Notes: a model not told the origin generated them from the sequence alone. A stretch of 64,000 nucleotides of DNA from Congeria kusceri (GCA_027627225.1 JAPFQT010000079.1:248001-312000); one strand, 5' to 3'. Shown: positions 23,581-62,700, counted from the first letter of the stretch. Numbers and translations: made by a program.

Positions 23581-25207
23581 AAAAGTATACCTGAACTAGA
23601 GCTGTCTTGTGGTTGAACTTGACTGCAAACGTCTTGATTAATCTGGCGGTCCGTTGCAACATAATCTTTATTGCTGAACGAATTATTGTTATGTTTTACA
23701 TATAATGGAAGATCGAAGCTTTAACATGTCAATGTCATTGATATGATTGTTTGATATGCTGTCATGAAGCATTTGATGGCTCTTCTAATTTTACTTATTT
23801 ATTTAGTAAAACAAATATATTATGTCATAAAAAAGTGAGAAACTTGTGAAGACATAATTGTGTTATGGATTAGGTTTTGTTTCAAAGGGTATTGTTGTTT
23901 GCTTTTTTTGCTGATGGCTTGAGAGGTGTATTAATAAACTGCATGATATTTGATCTATGATTGTTGTTATTCCTTGTTTCATGATGTAGGAATCACTAGA
24001 CTACATAAAAGTGCAGGCTGTTATTTCAATTAATCAAAGTAGTCAGTATATAAAAAAGTATTTGAAATAACTCACTGGCCTGAAGCCCGGAACCAGTAAA
24101 ATACCGGCAAGTTAAAATTTTGACCTGCCTGCCCAAAAGAGCATGTACAAAAAGGATGAACTTGAAATTAAGATTCAATAATACAGCAATGTTCATATTT
24201 TTTTCTCAAAATATATCATCAACTTTTTCATATGACTGACTACATGAAAACATCTATATCATTTATAACGTTCAAATAATATATGAGTTTTATTTCCTCA
24301 TTTTGGACAAGTTCAGTTGAAATTGTATGGATTATACCCGAATGCACAAGCCCTTTCAAACAAGTTATTGTGATGACTACTAAAATGCATTTAACAAGTA
24401 CATACTCCTTTGTTCCATCAGCAGAACTTGACAGTGGTATCAGGACTTTTTTCAAAGTTGCGGATACTGAGCGGTACTTAGGTGGTGGCCGTCTTGGTGT
24501 AATTTCCTGCCTGAATATGGGGTGATAGCAGGTATTGGGTCTGGATAAACCTCACTTGGCCTTCCATCGTGGAAGTGCTAAAATAACATAACATTGATAT
24601 GCATAAAACTGATACGTATGCTGCTACTCTTATAGCAAAATGTAAAAATAAGTAAATATTTCCATATCAAGTTAAATAAGATAATGTTCTGACTAGAATA
24701 TAACAGTAAAACACAATATAAACTCTTACTTGTCATCATAAAAGATTTTTATAAAAATAAACAAACTTTGATCTGGATCACTGAGAAGTCATTATTGACA
24801 CTGTGCCATAATAAGGAGTTTTACAACCGAAGTTGGCAATAAAGTAAATTTTAATTGGTGAATAAATCGAATTACAATGACATAAGCAGCTCGTAACCAT
24901 AGATAGAAATAAAACATTCCAGCGTTTGTATTGATCAAGAGCATAAGCCTTTTAAGTTTAACAAGAGGATAATCATTCATGCACTATTAGAAACGTTCTA
25001 ACCTTACGGCAGACGTAAAGGCAGTAGTTTCCTCTTACGATCTCTACATCTAGCTGGTGTTTGGGCCGACCGCAAGCTTTAATCCACTGCTTGTATCACT
25101 CAAGCTGATATTCGGTTTCGGGAACGGTGGAACACAATACCACCTTCTAGATGTTCTTTACGCCTACGATCGCTGTTACACAGCCCCTACTGGCACCGTT
25201 TAACCAT
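21758..25207 (-). pseudogene. Transposon gene: THAP domain plus DDE transposase, 3 exons, disabled
   Basis: Exon 1 (25,207-25,003) starts MVKRCQ and encodes a THAP-type zinc finger: CN, a later FHR, then YKQWIKACGRP and GNYCLYVCRK. It splices to exon 2 (24,577-24,406), which starts HFHDGRPSEVYPDP and supplies the THAP His-Phe. Exon 3 (22,740 to about 21,758) follows a pyrimidine-rich acceptor. It holds a coiled-coil stretch, then YTGFVYTQFMNIFMFLVP, ILDGTEIKVERPSS, GLVGIDPRGSF, GSISDKEITKH, MFDKGF and RVYVERAIARL. The DDE_4-type Asp, Asp and Glu are the D of LDGTE, the D of FDKGF and the E of VERA. In-frame stops occur at about 22,533, 22,117, 22,005 and 21,778, plus two stops and one frameshift in exon 1. 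The reading frame is otherwise kept through exon 3, so decay is mild. Exon 2 limits are approximate. Confidence 0.78.
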
Positions 25208-25369
25208 TGTTTGCGATTTAAAAATAAGTTGCAATTACCACTTAGTAAGAAAATAAACTAGATCTCCTTTCGGTTAGGTTGTCCAAGAAAAACGCCGGGA
25301 TGTAAAACTTTACTAGGTGCGCGTCAACGGACGATTTTCATTGCTTAATCGGTTATCGGTTCTAGAATT

Positions 25370-25396
25370 GTGGGCGAAGCCGTCTACTGGTTAATT
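25370..25396 (-). repeat. Right terminal inverted repeat of the transposon
   Basis: GTGGGCGAAGCCGTCTACTG followed by GTTAATT, the inverted partner of 20,281-20,317. The 53-bp satellite starts about 370 bp further right. Confidence 0.75.
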
Positions 25397-25764
25397 GATT
25401 TAATACCAACAACTGGCTGTTAAGGCGCGTGTAGTTTGGCTCAGTTATAGGAATGTTTATTTCAGTACAGACCCAAATCTTAAGATTATTTTTTTCAAAG
25501 AATTATTATTTTGCGCAATATATATATACGTAGTCAGTTCTATTGATTTTTGAACTATAACTGTACTTTATAACGGATTTTGAACTACAATTAGAATCCG
25601 ATGCAGTTCTTTTGGATTAAAACATAAATAATCGAGGATTTCCCTCTTTTCATTTTATCATAATATGTATACTAGAGTTTGCTAAGTGAAAATTAACTTG
25701 TTTAAGAATCCCTGCCTGTATAAATCGTACTACCTGTGTACGATAAATAGGTCACTGGGGCGTT

Positions 25765-28700
25765 TATTATCATAGAAATGGCCATTTACTGTGGCCATAG
25801 GCCACTGGATGTGCGTATATTCACAACGAGAAGGCCATTCACTGTGGCCATAGGCCACTGGATGTGCGTATATTATAATATAAATGCCATTTACTGTGGC
25901 CATAGGCCACTGAAAGTGCGTATATTCAAAAATAATAGGCCATACACATAGAAAAGGCAATTTACTGCGGCCATAGGCCAACGGATGTGCGTATATTCAC
26001 ATAGAAAAGGCCATTTACTGTGGCCATTTACTTTACTGGAAGTGCATATATTTACATAGAAATGGCCATTTACTGTGACCATAGGCCACTGGATGTTAGA
26101 ATATTAACATCAAAAAGGCCATTTACTGTGGCCATAGGCCAATGGATGTGAGTATATTATCGTAGAAATTGCCATTTACTTCGGCCATAGGCCACTGGAT
26201 GTGCGTATATTATCGTAGAAATGGTCATTTACTGTGGCCATAGGCCACTGGATGTGCGTATATTCACATAGAAAAGGCCTTTTACTGTGGCCATAGGCCA
26301 CTGGATGTGCGTATATTCACAAAGAAACGGCCATTTACTGTGGCCATAGGCCACTGGATGTGCGTATATTCACTAAGAAAAGGCCATTTACTGAGGCCAT
26401 AGGCCAACGAATGCGAGTATATTCACATAAAAAGGCCATTTAGTGCGGCCATAGGCCAACGGATGTGCGTATATTCACAAAGAAAAGGCCATTTGCTGTG
26501 GCCATAGGCCACTGAAAGTGCGTATATTCACATAGACATATCCATTTGCTGTGACCATAGGCCACTGGATGTGCGAATATTCACATACAAAAGGCCATTT
26601 ACTGTAGCCATAGGCCACTGGTAGAGCGTATAATCACATAGAAAAGGCCATTTACTGTGGCCATAGGCCACTGGATATGTGTATATTCACAAAGAAAAGG
26701 CATTTACTGTGGCCATAGGCCACTGGATGTGCGTATATTCTCAATGAAATGGCCATTTACTGTGGGCATAGGCCACTGGATGTGCATATATTCGCATAGA
26801 AATGGCCTTTTACTGTGGCCATATGCCAGTAGATGTGCGTATATTCACATCGAAAAGGCCTTTTTACTGTGGCCATATGCCACTGGATGTGCGTATAGTA
26901 TCATATAATTGGCCATTTACTGTGGCCATAGGCCATAAGATGTACGAATATTATCATAGAAATGGCCATTTACTGTGGCCATAGACAGCTGGATGTGCGT
27001 AAATTCACATAGAAAAGGCCTTTAACTGTGGTCATAGGACACTGGTTATGCGTATATTCACAAAGAAAAGTCCATTTACTGTGGCCATAGGCCACTGGAT
27101 GTGCGGATATTTACAAAGAAAAGGCCATTTAGTGCGGCCACAGGCCAACGGAATTGCGTATATTTACATAGAAACGGCCATTTTCTGTGGCTATAGGCCA
27201 CTGGATGTGCGTATATTATTATAGAGATGGCCATTTGCTGTGGGCATAGGCCTCTGGAAGTGCATATATTCACAAACAAACGGTCATTTACTCTTGCCAT
27301 AGGCCAATAGATGTGCATATATTCACATAGAAAAGGCCATTGGCCATAGTCCACTGGATGTGCGTATAATCACATAGAAAAGGCCATTTAATGTGGCCAT
27401 AAGCCACAGGATGTGCGTACATTCACATACAAAAGGCAATTTACATTGGCCATAGACCACTCAAAGTGCGTATATTCGCATTGAAAAGGCAATTTGCTGT
27501 GGCCATCGGCCACTGGATTTGCGTATATTCACATAGAAAATTCCTTTTACTCTGGCCATAGGCCACTGGATGTGAGTATATTCACAAAGAAAATGCAATT
27601 TTCTGTGGCCACAGGCCACTGGATGTGCATATATTCACATAGAAAAGGCCATTTACTGTGGCCATAAGCTGCTGAATGTGCTTATATTATCATAGAAATG
27701 GCCATTTGATGTAGCCATATGACACTGGATGTGCGTATATTCGCTTAGTATATGCCATTTACTGTGGCCATAAGCTACTGAATGTGCGTATATTATCATA
27801 GAAATGGCCATTTACAGTGGCCATAGGCCACTGGATGTGCGTATATTATCATACAAATGGCCATTTACTGTCGTCATAGTCCACTGGAAGTGCGTATAGT
27901 ATTAAAGAAATGGCCATTTAGTCTGGGCTTAGGCCACTGGATGTGCGTATTTTCACAAAGAAAAGGCCATTTACTGTGGCCATAGGCCCACGGATGTGCG
28001 TATATTCACATAGAAAAGGCCATTTACAGTGGGCATAGTCCCCTGTTTGTGCGTATATTCACATAGAAAAGGCCATTTACTGTGGCCATAAGCCACTGTA
28101 TGTGCTTATATTAGCATAGAAATGGTCATTTATTGTGGCCATAGGCCACTGGTAGTGCGTATACTCACACAGAAAAGGCAATTTACTGTGGCCATAAGCC
28201 ACTGGATGTCCGTATATTCAAATACAAAAGGCCATTTATATTGGCCATAGACCAATGAAAGTGCGTATATTCACATAGAAAAGGCCATTAACTGTGGCCA
28301 TGGGCCACTGAATGTGCGTATATTCACATAGAAAATGCCTTTCACTATGGCCATAGGACACTGGATGTGCGTATATTCACAAGGAAAAGGCCATTTGTTG
28401 TTGCCATATGCCACTGTATGTGCGTATATTCCCACAGAAAAGACGATTTACTGTGGCCATAAGCTACTGAATGTGCGTATATTATCATAGAAATTGCCAT
28501 TTACTGTAGCCATAGGCCACTGGATGTGCGTATATTATCGTAGAAATGGCAATTTACTGTGGCCATAGTCCACTGGATGTGCGTATGTTCACAAATTAAA
28601 GGCCATTTAGTGTGGCCATAGGCCACTGGTTGTGCGTATGTTATCATAGAAATGGCCATTTAATGTTGCCATCGGCCACTGGATGTGCTTATTGTATCAT

Positions 28701-30930
28701 AGAAATGGCCATTTACTGTGGCCTAAGCCACCGGATGTTCGTATATTCATGTAGAAATGGCCATTTACTGTGGGCATAAGCCACTGGATGTGCATTATAT
28801 TCACTTAGAAATGGCCATTTACTGTGGCCATAGGTCAATAGATGTGCATATATTCACATATAAAAGCCCATTTACTGTGGCCATAGTCCAATGGCGGTGC
28901 GTATATTCACATCGAAAAGGCCATTTACTGTGGCCATAGACCACAGAAAGTGCGTATATTCACATAGATTTACTGTGGCCATAGGTTACTGTAAGTGCGT
29001 TTATTCACATAGAAAAGGCCATTTTCTGTGGCCATAGGCCACGGGTAGTGCGTATATTCACATAGAAAATGCCATTTACTGTGGCCATAGGCCACTGAAT
29101 GTGCGTATATTCACATAGAAAAGGCAATTCACTCTGGTCATAAGCCACTGTATGTGCTTATTTTAGAATAGAAATGGCCATTTAATGTGGCCGGACGCCA
29201 CTGGTAGTGCTTTTCTTCACATAGAAAAGGCCATTTACTGTGGCCATAAGCCACTGGGTGTGCCTATATTGACATACAAAAGGCCATTTACATTGGCCAT
29301 AGACCACAGAAAGTGCGTATATTCCCATAGTAAAGGCCATTTACTGTGGCCATCGGCCACTGGATGTGCGTATATTCACACAGAAAATGCCTTTTACTGT
29401 GGCCATAGGCCACTGGATGTGCGTATATTCACAAAGAAATGGCCATTTGCTGTGGCCATAGGCTACAGGATGTGCATATATTCACATAGAAAAGGCCATT
29501 TACTGTGGTCATAAGCTACTGAATGTGCTTATAGTATCATACAAATGGCCATTTGTTGTGACCATAGGCCACTGGATGTGCGTATATTCACATAGAAAAG
29601 GCCATTTATTGGGGCCATAAGCTACTGAATGTGCTTATATTATCATGGAAATGTCCATTTACTGTGGCCATAGGCCACTGGATGTGCGTATATTATCATA
29701 GAAATGGCCATTTACTGTGGTCATAGTCCACTGGAAGTGCGTATAGTATCATAGATATGGCCATTTACTCTGGGCATAGGCCACTGGATGTGCGTATTTT
29801 CACAAAGAAAATGTCATTTACTGTGGCCATAGGCCACTGGCTGTGCGTATATTATCATATAAATATCCATTTACTGTGTCCATAGGCCACTGGATGTGCG
29901 TATATTCACAAAGAAAAGACCATTGGCCATTTACTGTGGCCCTAGGCCCACGGATGTGCGTATATTCACATAGATAATGCCATTTACTGTGGCCATAGTT
30001 CAATGGATGAGCGTAAATTCACATAGAAAAGGCCATTTATCCTGGCCATATGCCACTGTATGTGCTTATATTAGCATAGAAATGGCCATTTATAGTGGCC
30101 ATAGGCAACTGGTAGTGCGTATATTCACATAGAAAAGGCCATTTACTGTGGACATAGTCCAATGGATGAGCGTAAATTCACATAGAAAAGGCCATTTACC
30201 CTGGCCATATGCCACTGTATGTGCTTATATTAGCATAGAAATGGCCATTTATAGTGGCCATAGGCAACTGGTAGTGCGTATATTCACATAGAAAAGGCCA
30301 TTTACTGTGGACATAAGCCACTGGATGTCCGTATATTCACATACAAAAGGCCATTTACAATCGCCATAGACCACTGAAAGTGCGTATATTCACATAGAAA
30401 GGCCATTTACTGTGACCATCGGCCACTGGATGTGCGTATATTTACATAGAAAATGCCTTTTACTGTGGCCATAGGCCAAGTGCGTATATTCACAAAGAAA
30501 AACGCCATTTGCTGTGGCCATAGGCCACTGGATGTGCGTATTTTCACAAAGAAAGGCCATTTACTGTGGCCATAGGCCACTGGTTATGGGTATATTATCA
30601 TAGAAATGGCCATTTACTGTGTCCATAGGCTACTGGATGTGCGTATATTATAATAGAAATGGCCATTTACTGTGGCCATAGGCCACTGGATGTGCTTATA
30701 TTATCATAGAAATGGCCATTTACTGTGGCCTAATCCACTGGATGTGCGTATATTCATATAGAAAATGACATTTACTGTGGGTATAGGCCACTGGATGTGC
30801 ATATATTCTCTTTGAAATGGCCATTTACTGTGGCCATAAGCAAATAGATGTGCGTATATTCACATAGGAAAGGTCATTTACTGTGGCCATAGTCCACTGG
30901 AGGTGCGTATATTCATATAGAAAAGACTCT
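25765..30930 (-). repeat. 53-bp satellite array, right copy, inverted
   Basis: About 97 units of GGCCATTTACTGTGGCCATA, GGCCACTGGATGTGCG, TATATTCACATAGAAAA (53 bp in all). The unit is the reverse complement of the TAAATGGCC/CACATCCAGTGGCC subfamily of the array at 8.17-10.58 kb. Subtypes differ at the junction (TTCACATAGAAAA, TTATCATAGAAAT, TTCACAAAGAAAA). GTGGCC-ATA-GGCCAC inside each unit is a 6-bp hairpin with a 3-nt loop. An ~110-bp block near 30,030-30,260 is duplicated almost exactly. The many 60-110 codon frames here come from the repeat. Confidence 0.96.
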
Positions 30931-33780
30931 AGTTATACATATTTAGCCTTTATTCATTCAGGTGTTTATTTTAAAATAAATAATACCAATGATTTAACGA
31001 CTATTAGTGAATTGATATTGATTCGTAGATTAAATATAAATTATTGTCCTTATTCCATATAATAGTTATTTTATGATTTAGTAGTATTAAGCCTAAAATC
31101 ATGCACTTGAACAATGGAATAAAAGTCGCTTATGGCCACAGTGACTATCTCGACTATAGATAAGAGTCGTTCCCTGATTAATCATCCAGCGGACCACAAC
31201 CCACAAACCTGTCGGAGTGGACACGGCGGATGAAACAGGTCTCTTTTAAACCAGGTACAACGTTTCATTGTTAAAATACCATATATGCAGTAAGATTGTA
31301 CGTAATTGTATCATGGTTTAATACGCCGTTTACAACAATAATAGTTTTCTTTAGACTTGACACACGATTTACTAAACGTGGTTATCTACACAAACATTTT
31401 AGTTAGCTATTATAGTGTTTAATTTCAGTAGTGTTTCATGTAGTTTTGTAAGACAAGCCTGATATTTATATTTGTAAGTTCGAAATACATCAAAATTAGG
31501 TAACATTTCTGAAGAATCGATTAACATAGATACACAGCAGTTGCGTAATTTAAGGTTTAGTGGGAAACCTTAAAGGTTTTTCCATGGTCTAATTTTAGAA
31601 CGATGGGAAAACCGACTAGTACTATTTTTAACGCTAAGTTGGTATTCCCCGTAAAGGTCACATGAGAGGGTTGTCGGTGACGGCATTTGTTCCTGGGTAA
31701 TGATAAACACTTTTTGTTCAAATTGTGTTACGTGCTTCAGATAAGCGGCGAATCTAAACTAGTATGAAAGTTACATGGACTTATTTTCATAGATCATGAA
31801 AGTACTTCGGTCAGTATTAAAACAGATTGCTGATTTCTAAACAATAATCAAACGACACGCATTCTTATGTTGCAAAGTCATATTTCTGCTTTCCTGCAAA
31901 CTGATATATGACAACAGGTATAATTATACATAAAATATTGCAATATGCAATATAATTCGTCTCTGCTACATATAAATAAGTAAAAAAAACACAGTGTATA
32001 GCAAAATCAGTTCCTACATAGCTTAACGTAAGCATTGAACTTTTTATATGAACATAACATTACAAAATGTATAGAATGCATGTTCATGTCAAGGAACTTT
32101 AGTAGTATAACGAGCAGTCAGTTTTATAAACAGAGACACGCGTTTGAACAAGACAGCATGGAAAACTGCCACTTCCTTCTCCTGCCAGCTATCAGATGAG
32201 ACCCAGGATGCAAACACTGCACTGAGTCAGCATCTTTCTACTGGCTGTGTAAAGTTCATGGCCGTTTTGTGGGTTGGATTATCCTTGCCAGGGACATTTG
32301 AATTTTCTAGCAGACAACAAAATATTTTATTTGAAAACAAGGGTTAATGGTGTTTTACAACATTCATTTTTAAAGTGCCAAAAGCTTATCTGTTAATTTA
32401 CGTGTGTGCCTAATTTCAAAGAAAAATAATCATTTCAACCAGAGAAAATAGAAAATGTGTGTTCATCCTTCTGCTCCTGACAGACCAGTGTGTAACTGAA
32501 GAGTAGACATTTTCTTAACCTCAGGCCCTTAAATACTGTTACCCCGGACATGTAGTCAAACTTCAAAGTTTGCGGTGTAAGCGATATTTCACTAGTAATT
32601 GATTGCTTATAAAATTGGAAGCAATCTTGTGTTATAGAAATCACATATTTGCATTGAAATGGCGAAGTACCTATCCCAAGAGGCAGTAAATGCATGAACA
32701 TGTTACCGAACAGTAATGGATAATGGCTGGTTAACAGATGGACACTTGAAACAACAGACCAATTATCATAATTTGAGACTTTATACAGTAAGATGTAAGC
32801 TGTAACATGACATCTGGGTAAATATAAATGGTCTGCTACAGGAACCCAATATAAATCGTATACTAAAGTATTACGGTGTTTATCAATTATTTTCAAAATA
32901 AGCATGTGAAAGTGACAATACAACTTGAAAGCGAACAGAAAGACATACACATGACGAAGGAAACACTTTAATATGAAATAAATCAGCTAGTACATGTACT
33001 ACTGTCTACTTTTGCATTCTATATCTAAACCAATTGTCAAGTCAACATATATACATGTATTTGAATGTGAGTTTACGCTTGTATAGACTAAAACTATTTA
33101 ATGATTAAAAACTAGCTTATTGTGCGTTTAAAAGCAACAGTTGTTCTTAACTTGTATTCCATTTTAAATATAAATATATGTTAATAAACTATTTTGTTAA
33201 TTGTATTTATGACACTATTTTTATTTTTTAAATCGTACATACACATTTTAATATGCGTAATCGATTGCAATACCTTAAATAAGTGTTAATTTCTGACACT
33301 GTAAAGTGCAGGCATACTTTAAATAAATGGTTGTTATAACTTAAGATTTGCTGTTATACCAACTTTCAAACAATTTAACAAGCGAAAGTGTATTGTCTAA
33401 CCTACTTAAAAAACTAAAACAAAACAGCCATTAATTTGAATAGAAAATAATGACGCATGCCTTAAACAGAGAATATTTGGTGATGCAGAACACACATTTC
33501 AACTTGTGAGATGTATTTATTGAGATAAATGATCCCGATGCTCTATATGCACATTATTTTAAAATGTATTAAATTCATTTAAATGCTGTAAATTGTAAAT
33601 ATTAGAATGGAGAATTAAGGTCATTATAAGGTCATTATAAGAATACAATGACTCAATTGTCTTAGTATTTAATTTTTGTTGGATCCTTAGGCCAGAAACA
33701 TTTGTTTTATTGTATTCTGTATAATATAAAAACATTGATCATCCTAGTAAACTGTTTATAAATCACTAGCTATATTTATT
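30931..33780. other. AT-rich stretch, nothing firmly recognised
   Basis: A short relic of the 53-bp family (CTTATGGCCACAGTGACTA) lies at about 31,130. Two frames of 67 and 171 codons (32,144-32,347 plus, 32,435-32,950 minus) resemble nothing I know. No splice-supported coding signal was found. Confidence 0.5.
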
Positions 33781-33785
33781 TGCAG

Positions 33786-34005
33786 ACAGATTAAACGCAA
33801 AATACGCACTGTTAAGTTTGGCGACCTAGAGGATGTTCTAAATAAAACACGAGAAACATTGGTTAGTGTCGTGCAAGGCAATACTAACAGACAACTTGAA
33901 TTAACAAAAACCAGTAAAGTTGAGTTCTCGGTAAATCGTACTTCGGCGGATTTGAACGAATACTTTTATGAAAAGGACGCAATAAATCTTGGTTTTAGAT
34001 TCTAG
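33786..34005 (+). CDS. Orphan terminal exon, 72 codons, unknown protein
   Basis: Behind a good acceptor (ATTTATTTGCAG) a phase-1 frame stays open for 72 codons to TAG at 34,003. It includes KRKIRTVKFGDLEDVLNK, TRETLVSVVQGNTNRQLEL and ADLNEYFYEKDAINLGFRF. Composition is balanced and hydrophilic, unlike the low-complexity chance frames nearby. It has no ATG, so it can only be an internal-to-last exon. I recognise no domain. It lies 1.5 kb upstream of the HEPN exon on the same strand and may be the end of a neighbouring gene whose other exons I could not find. Confidence 0.4.
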
Positions 34006-35530
34006 GACGCAACACTTTTCTCGCGCGTACACACATTTTCCCAAGCCAAAGAACGCCTACTCGGCAATAAACAAGGCAATATACACATTCCCCTTCTGCA
34101 CCAGTGTGTCAATTATCGATAAAATTAAGACGCAGGCAGAGTCAGCTTAACTACAGCTAACCAGTCAGCCACTAAGAACGCATATGCAAATGCGTGTCGT
34201 CGATAGAAAGTTTATCACGCCCTCAATCTAATTGAATTAGTGAAGGTGTAAGTGATTTGTAACAGTTTCCCGTTAGGTATGCGTTATGTTATGTGCGTGC
34301 TATTAACACCCGCGTGTTTAATAAATTGCAACAAATTTAAAGAAGGCAATATAATTTTTATTTATGCGAAATGAACAGTTTACAATTTATAAGAATAAAG
34401 ATGAATCTGTGTAATTTGACAATTTGCGTACACCAATCGCGTCAAGCTTGCGTCCTCAGTTGTTAAAAAACTACAACTACTAGTGTTTATTAATAAAATA
34501 GCTATTAAAAATCATCACTGTACACGGATTATATGCAAACACTTTGGCTGAGGCAACATTTGAATGAAAGTTAGCGACAGTTTATAGTACTTTTCAAAAG
34601 TGAAAGTAAATAAATGTCGGCGTCCTTTTCTTTTTATTCCAATTTATAAAAAATGTTGAGTTGTTCCTTTCAAATGATTAAAGTCCTATTCAATTGTTTA
34701 ATTGCGAGTAGTTAATAAACAGTTTGTTTAAATAAGATTTTTGACACAAAGAATTGTTGTTGTAGTTGGGTGTAGGGGTCTGTTTTGACGATTAGATACT
34801 GGGACGCTAACTTGTCATAGGAAGGAGTCCTGGACTCCATGTTTTGAAATCCTAGCAAGAACATTTTATTTAAACTTTTAAAGTTTGCTGTGACTTGTAA
34901 GAACTTGTATACGCCTTTAAAATAACTAAATTTTGAGTTTTTAAATAATAAAAAAGATGTTACTTCCATATAATACAAACAGTTGTTCATAATAAAACGG
35001 ATATGTGTACATGTATAAATAAAAGTAACACGAATATTAAAAACAGCTGATGATTTATTATGTATGGACACAGAACTATGCAATACCTCTGATAAACACA
35101 ATAATAAATTAAACAAGGTTAGGTTTTGTAAAATGACAATGGTAGAAACACATTTCTATTTTCCATTCTCAAAGGGAATAGTTGAACCCAGTATAGTTCT
35201 CTTTGCTCCTTGTTCCTTACGTTTCGAAATGGCCTTAATCTATGAAATACAATTATTCTTTGTCGTTTTAACGTATTTTTTAGACTGACAATGAAACTGT
35301 TATATAACATTCTTGAAAGGCATTTACGCGGTTTTGAGTTTTTGTTTTACTGTGTTGTTGTTTTTTTCTTCATGAAACCTGTATGACAACACGTGTATGC
35401 ACAGTGTGTCCAATACTGTCGTTTAATTACAACTAATTGAAACCTTCCAATTGACTAACGTCTAGCTATAGTTTTTTATCAGATTCTTTTGAAACCGAAC
35501 CAAGTTGTGTAAATTCACTTATTTTACTTC
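34006..35530. other. Presumed upstream region of the NLR-like gene
   Basis: No coding exon is visible. A consensus donor GTAAGT at 34,248 could end a non-coding first exon that splices to the acceptor just before ATG 35,534, but this is conjecture. The rest is AT-rich and unassigned. Confidence 0.3.
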
Positions 35531-35533
35531 CAG

Positions 35534-61736
<26,203 letters not shown>

Positions 61737-61739
61737 GTA

Positions 61740-62700
61740 AATATACGCAATGTCATTATTATCAGAATTAAGCGTTTGCATGTGTATAGTCAATACACGT
61801 GGTGTGTGTTTTATAATACCACTACATAGATAACAGTCTGATTTTGCTATAGCAGGCAACTAGCATCTATATCAGGCAGTGGTTGGATGTACGTGTTTTA
61901 CTCGGAACAAACAAATTGAATCTGAGTGCGTGTACATTGATTAATTGTAATCGAATAAATCACAAGAACATAATTTTTAAATATTTACTAGAGACGGGAC
62001 CGAATACTGAAATAGATATTGTAATATTCATTTTACTTATTTGAATATATTCGATTATTCATTTTTATATAAAAAACGCTGTCAAAATATTTACGTATCT
62101 GAAATATGCACACCTCTTACACATAGTTGTTATACCTTGTTTCAGTGATAAATGAGCGTAGAAAATCTGTAATTGTTAAGCATTTTAAAACAAATGTTTA
62201 TGAATGATTGGGGTTGTTTACCATCGGGACTTCGGTTGAAAACCATTGCCCTACCATACTGCTTAACATAAAAATCTTCGCGTTGATATAATAAAATATA
62301 TAATTGCCCTTATTATAAAGAGAAGTTACATATTTATAACTTTGCAGTTTTCAAAATTAGCGATATTCGTGAAATGACTCAATATAATTCATAGAACACA
62401 ATATTCTGAAAAATAATACTGTATTGTGTAATACTTCTTTGTATATTTAACACTAGATAATGGAATATAATTGAGGGATTTAGTGCATTTTGCATGTAAG
62501 CACACTGTTCTATGTAAAGAAACCTGAAAGAAGGGATATAAACAGTTAAGGAATTTTGTAATTGCTTTTTATTTATCAACATGAATAACCTCCCTTGTAC
62601 TATTTTCTCGCTATACTGTAGAAAACCAGGTAAATTATCTTTAATTGGGTTTTCTCGCTTTAACTTCAAATTTTAGTATTAAGCTGAATAATACCATGTA
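61740..62700. other. Downstream intron, nothing firmly recognised
   Basis: AT-rich. A hAT-like start (CTAGAGACGGGACCGAATAC followed by ATTCGAT strings) at about 61,990 is possible but has no partner end. No certain LRR exon. Confidence 0.4.

Larger units (their letters stand above)
20281..25396. mobile_element. Two-gene DNA transposon (ISL2EU/PIF-like), degenerate
   Basis: The left end AATTGACCAGTAGACAGC (20,281) and the reverse complement of the right end, AATTAACCAGTAGACGGC (25,396), match at 16 of 18 bases. Both are followed within 20 bp by CGCCCAC. The enclosed 5.1 kb contains exactly two genes. A plus-strand SWIM/YqaJ-nuclease gene starts 78 bp inside the left end. A minus-strand THAP/DDE transposase gene starts about 190 bp inside the right end. 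As I recall, ISL2EU transposons carry a transposase plus a YqaJ-type nuclease, which fits; a PIF/Harbinger-related assignment is the alternative. Both genes have stops and frameshifts, so this copy is inactive. Target duplication is unclear (AT-rich flanks). Confidence 0.8.

Noticed and set aside
8170..30930. CRISPR array (regular repeats with spacers)
   Set aside because: The 53-bp units are contiguous and diverge along their whole length; there are no unique spacers and no cas genes, and the DNA is eukaryotic.
32435..32950. 171-codon minus-strand frame
   Set aside because: Rich in Phe, Leu, Tyr and Ser as expected of AT-rich DNA read by chance; no family, splice signal or partner exon recognised. 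Kept only as part of the unassigned stretch.
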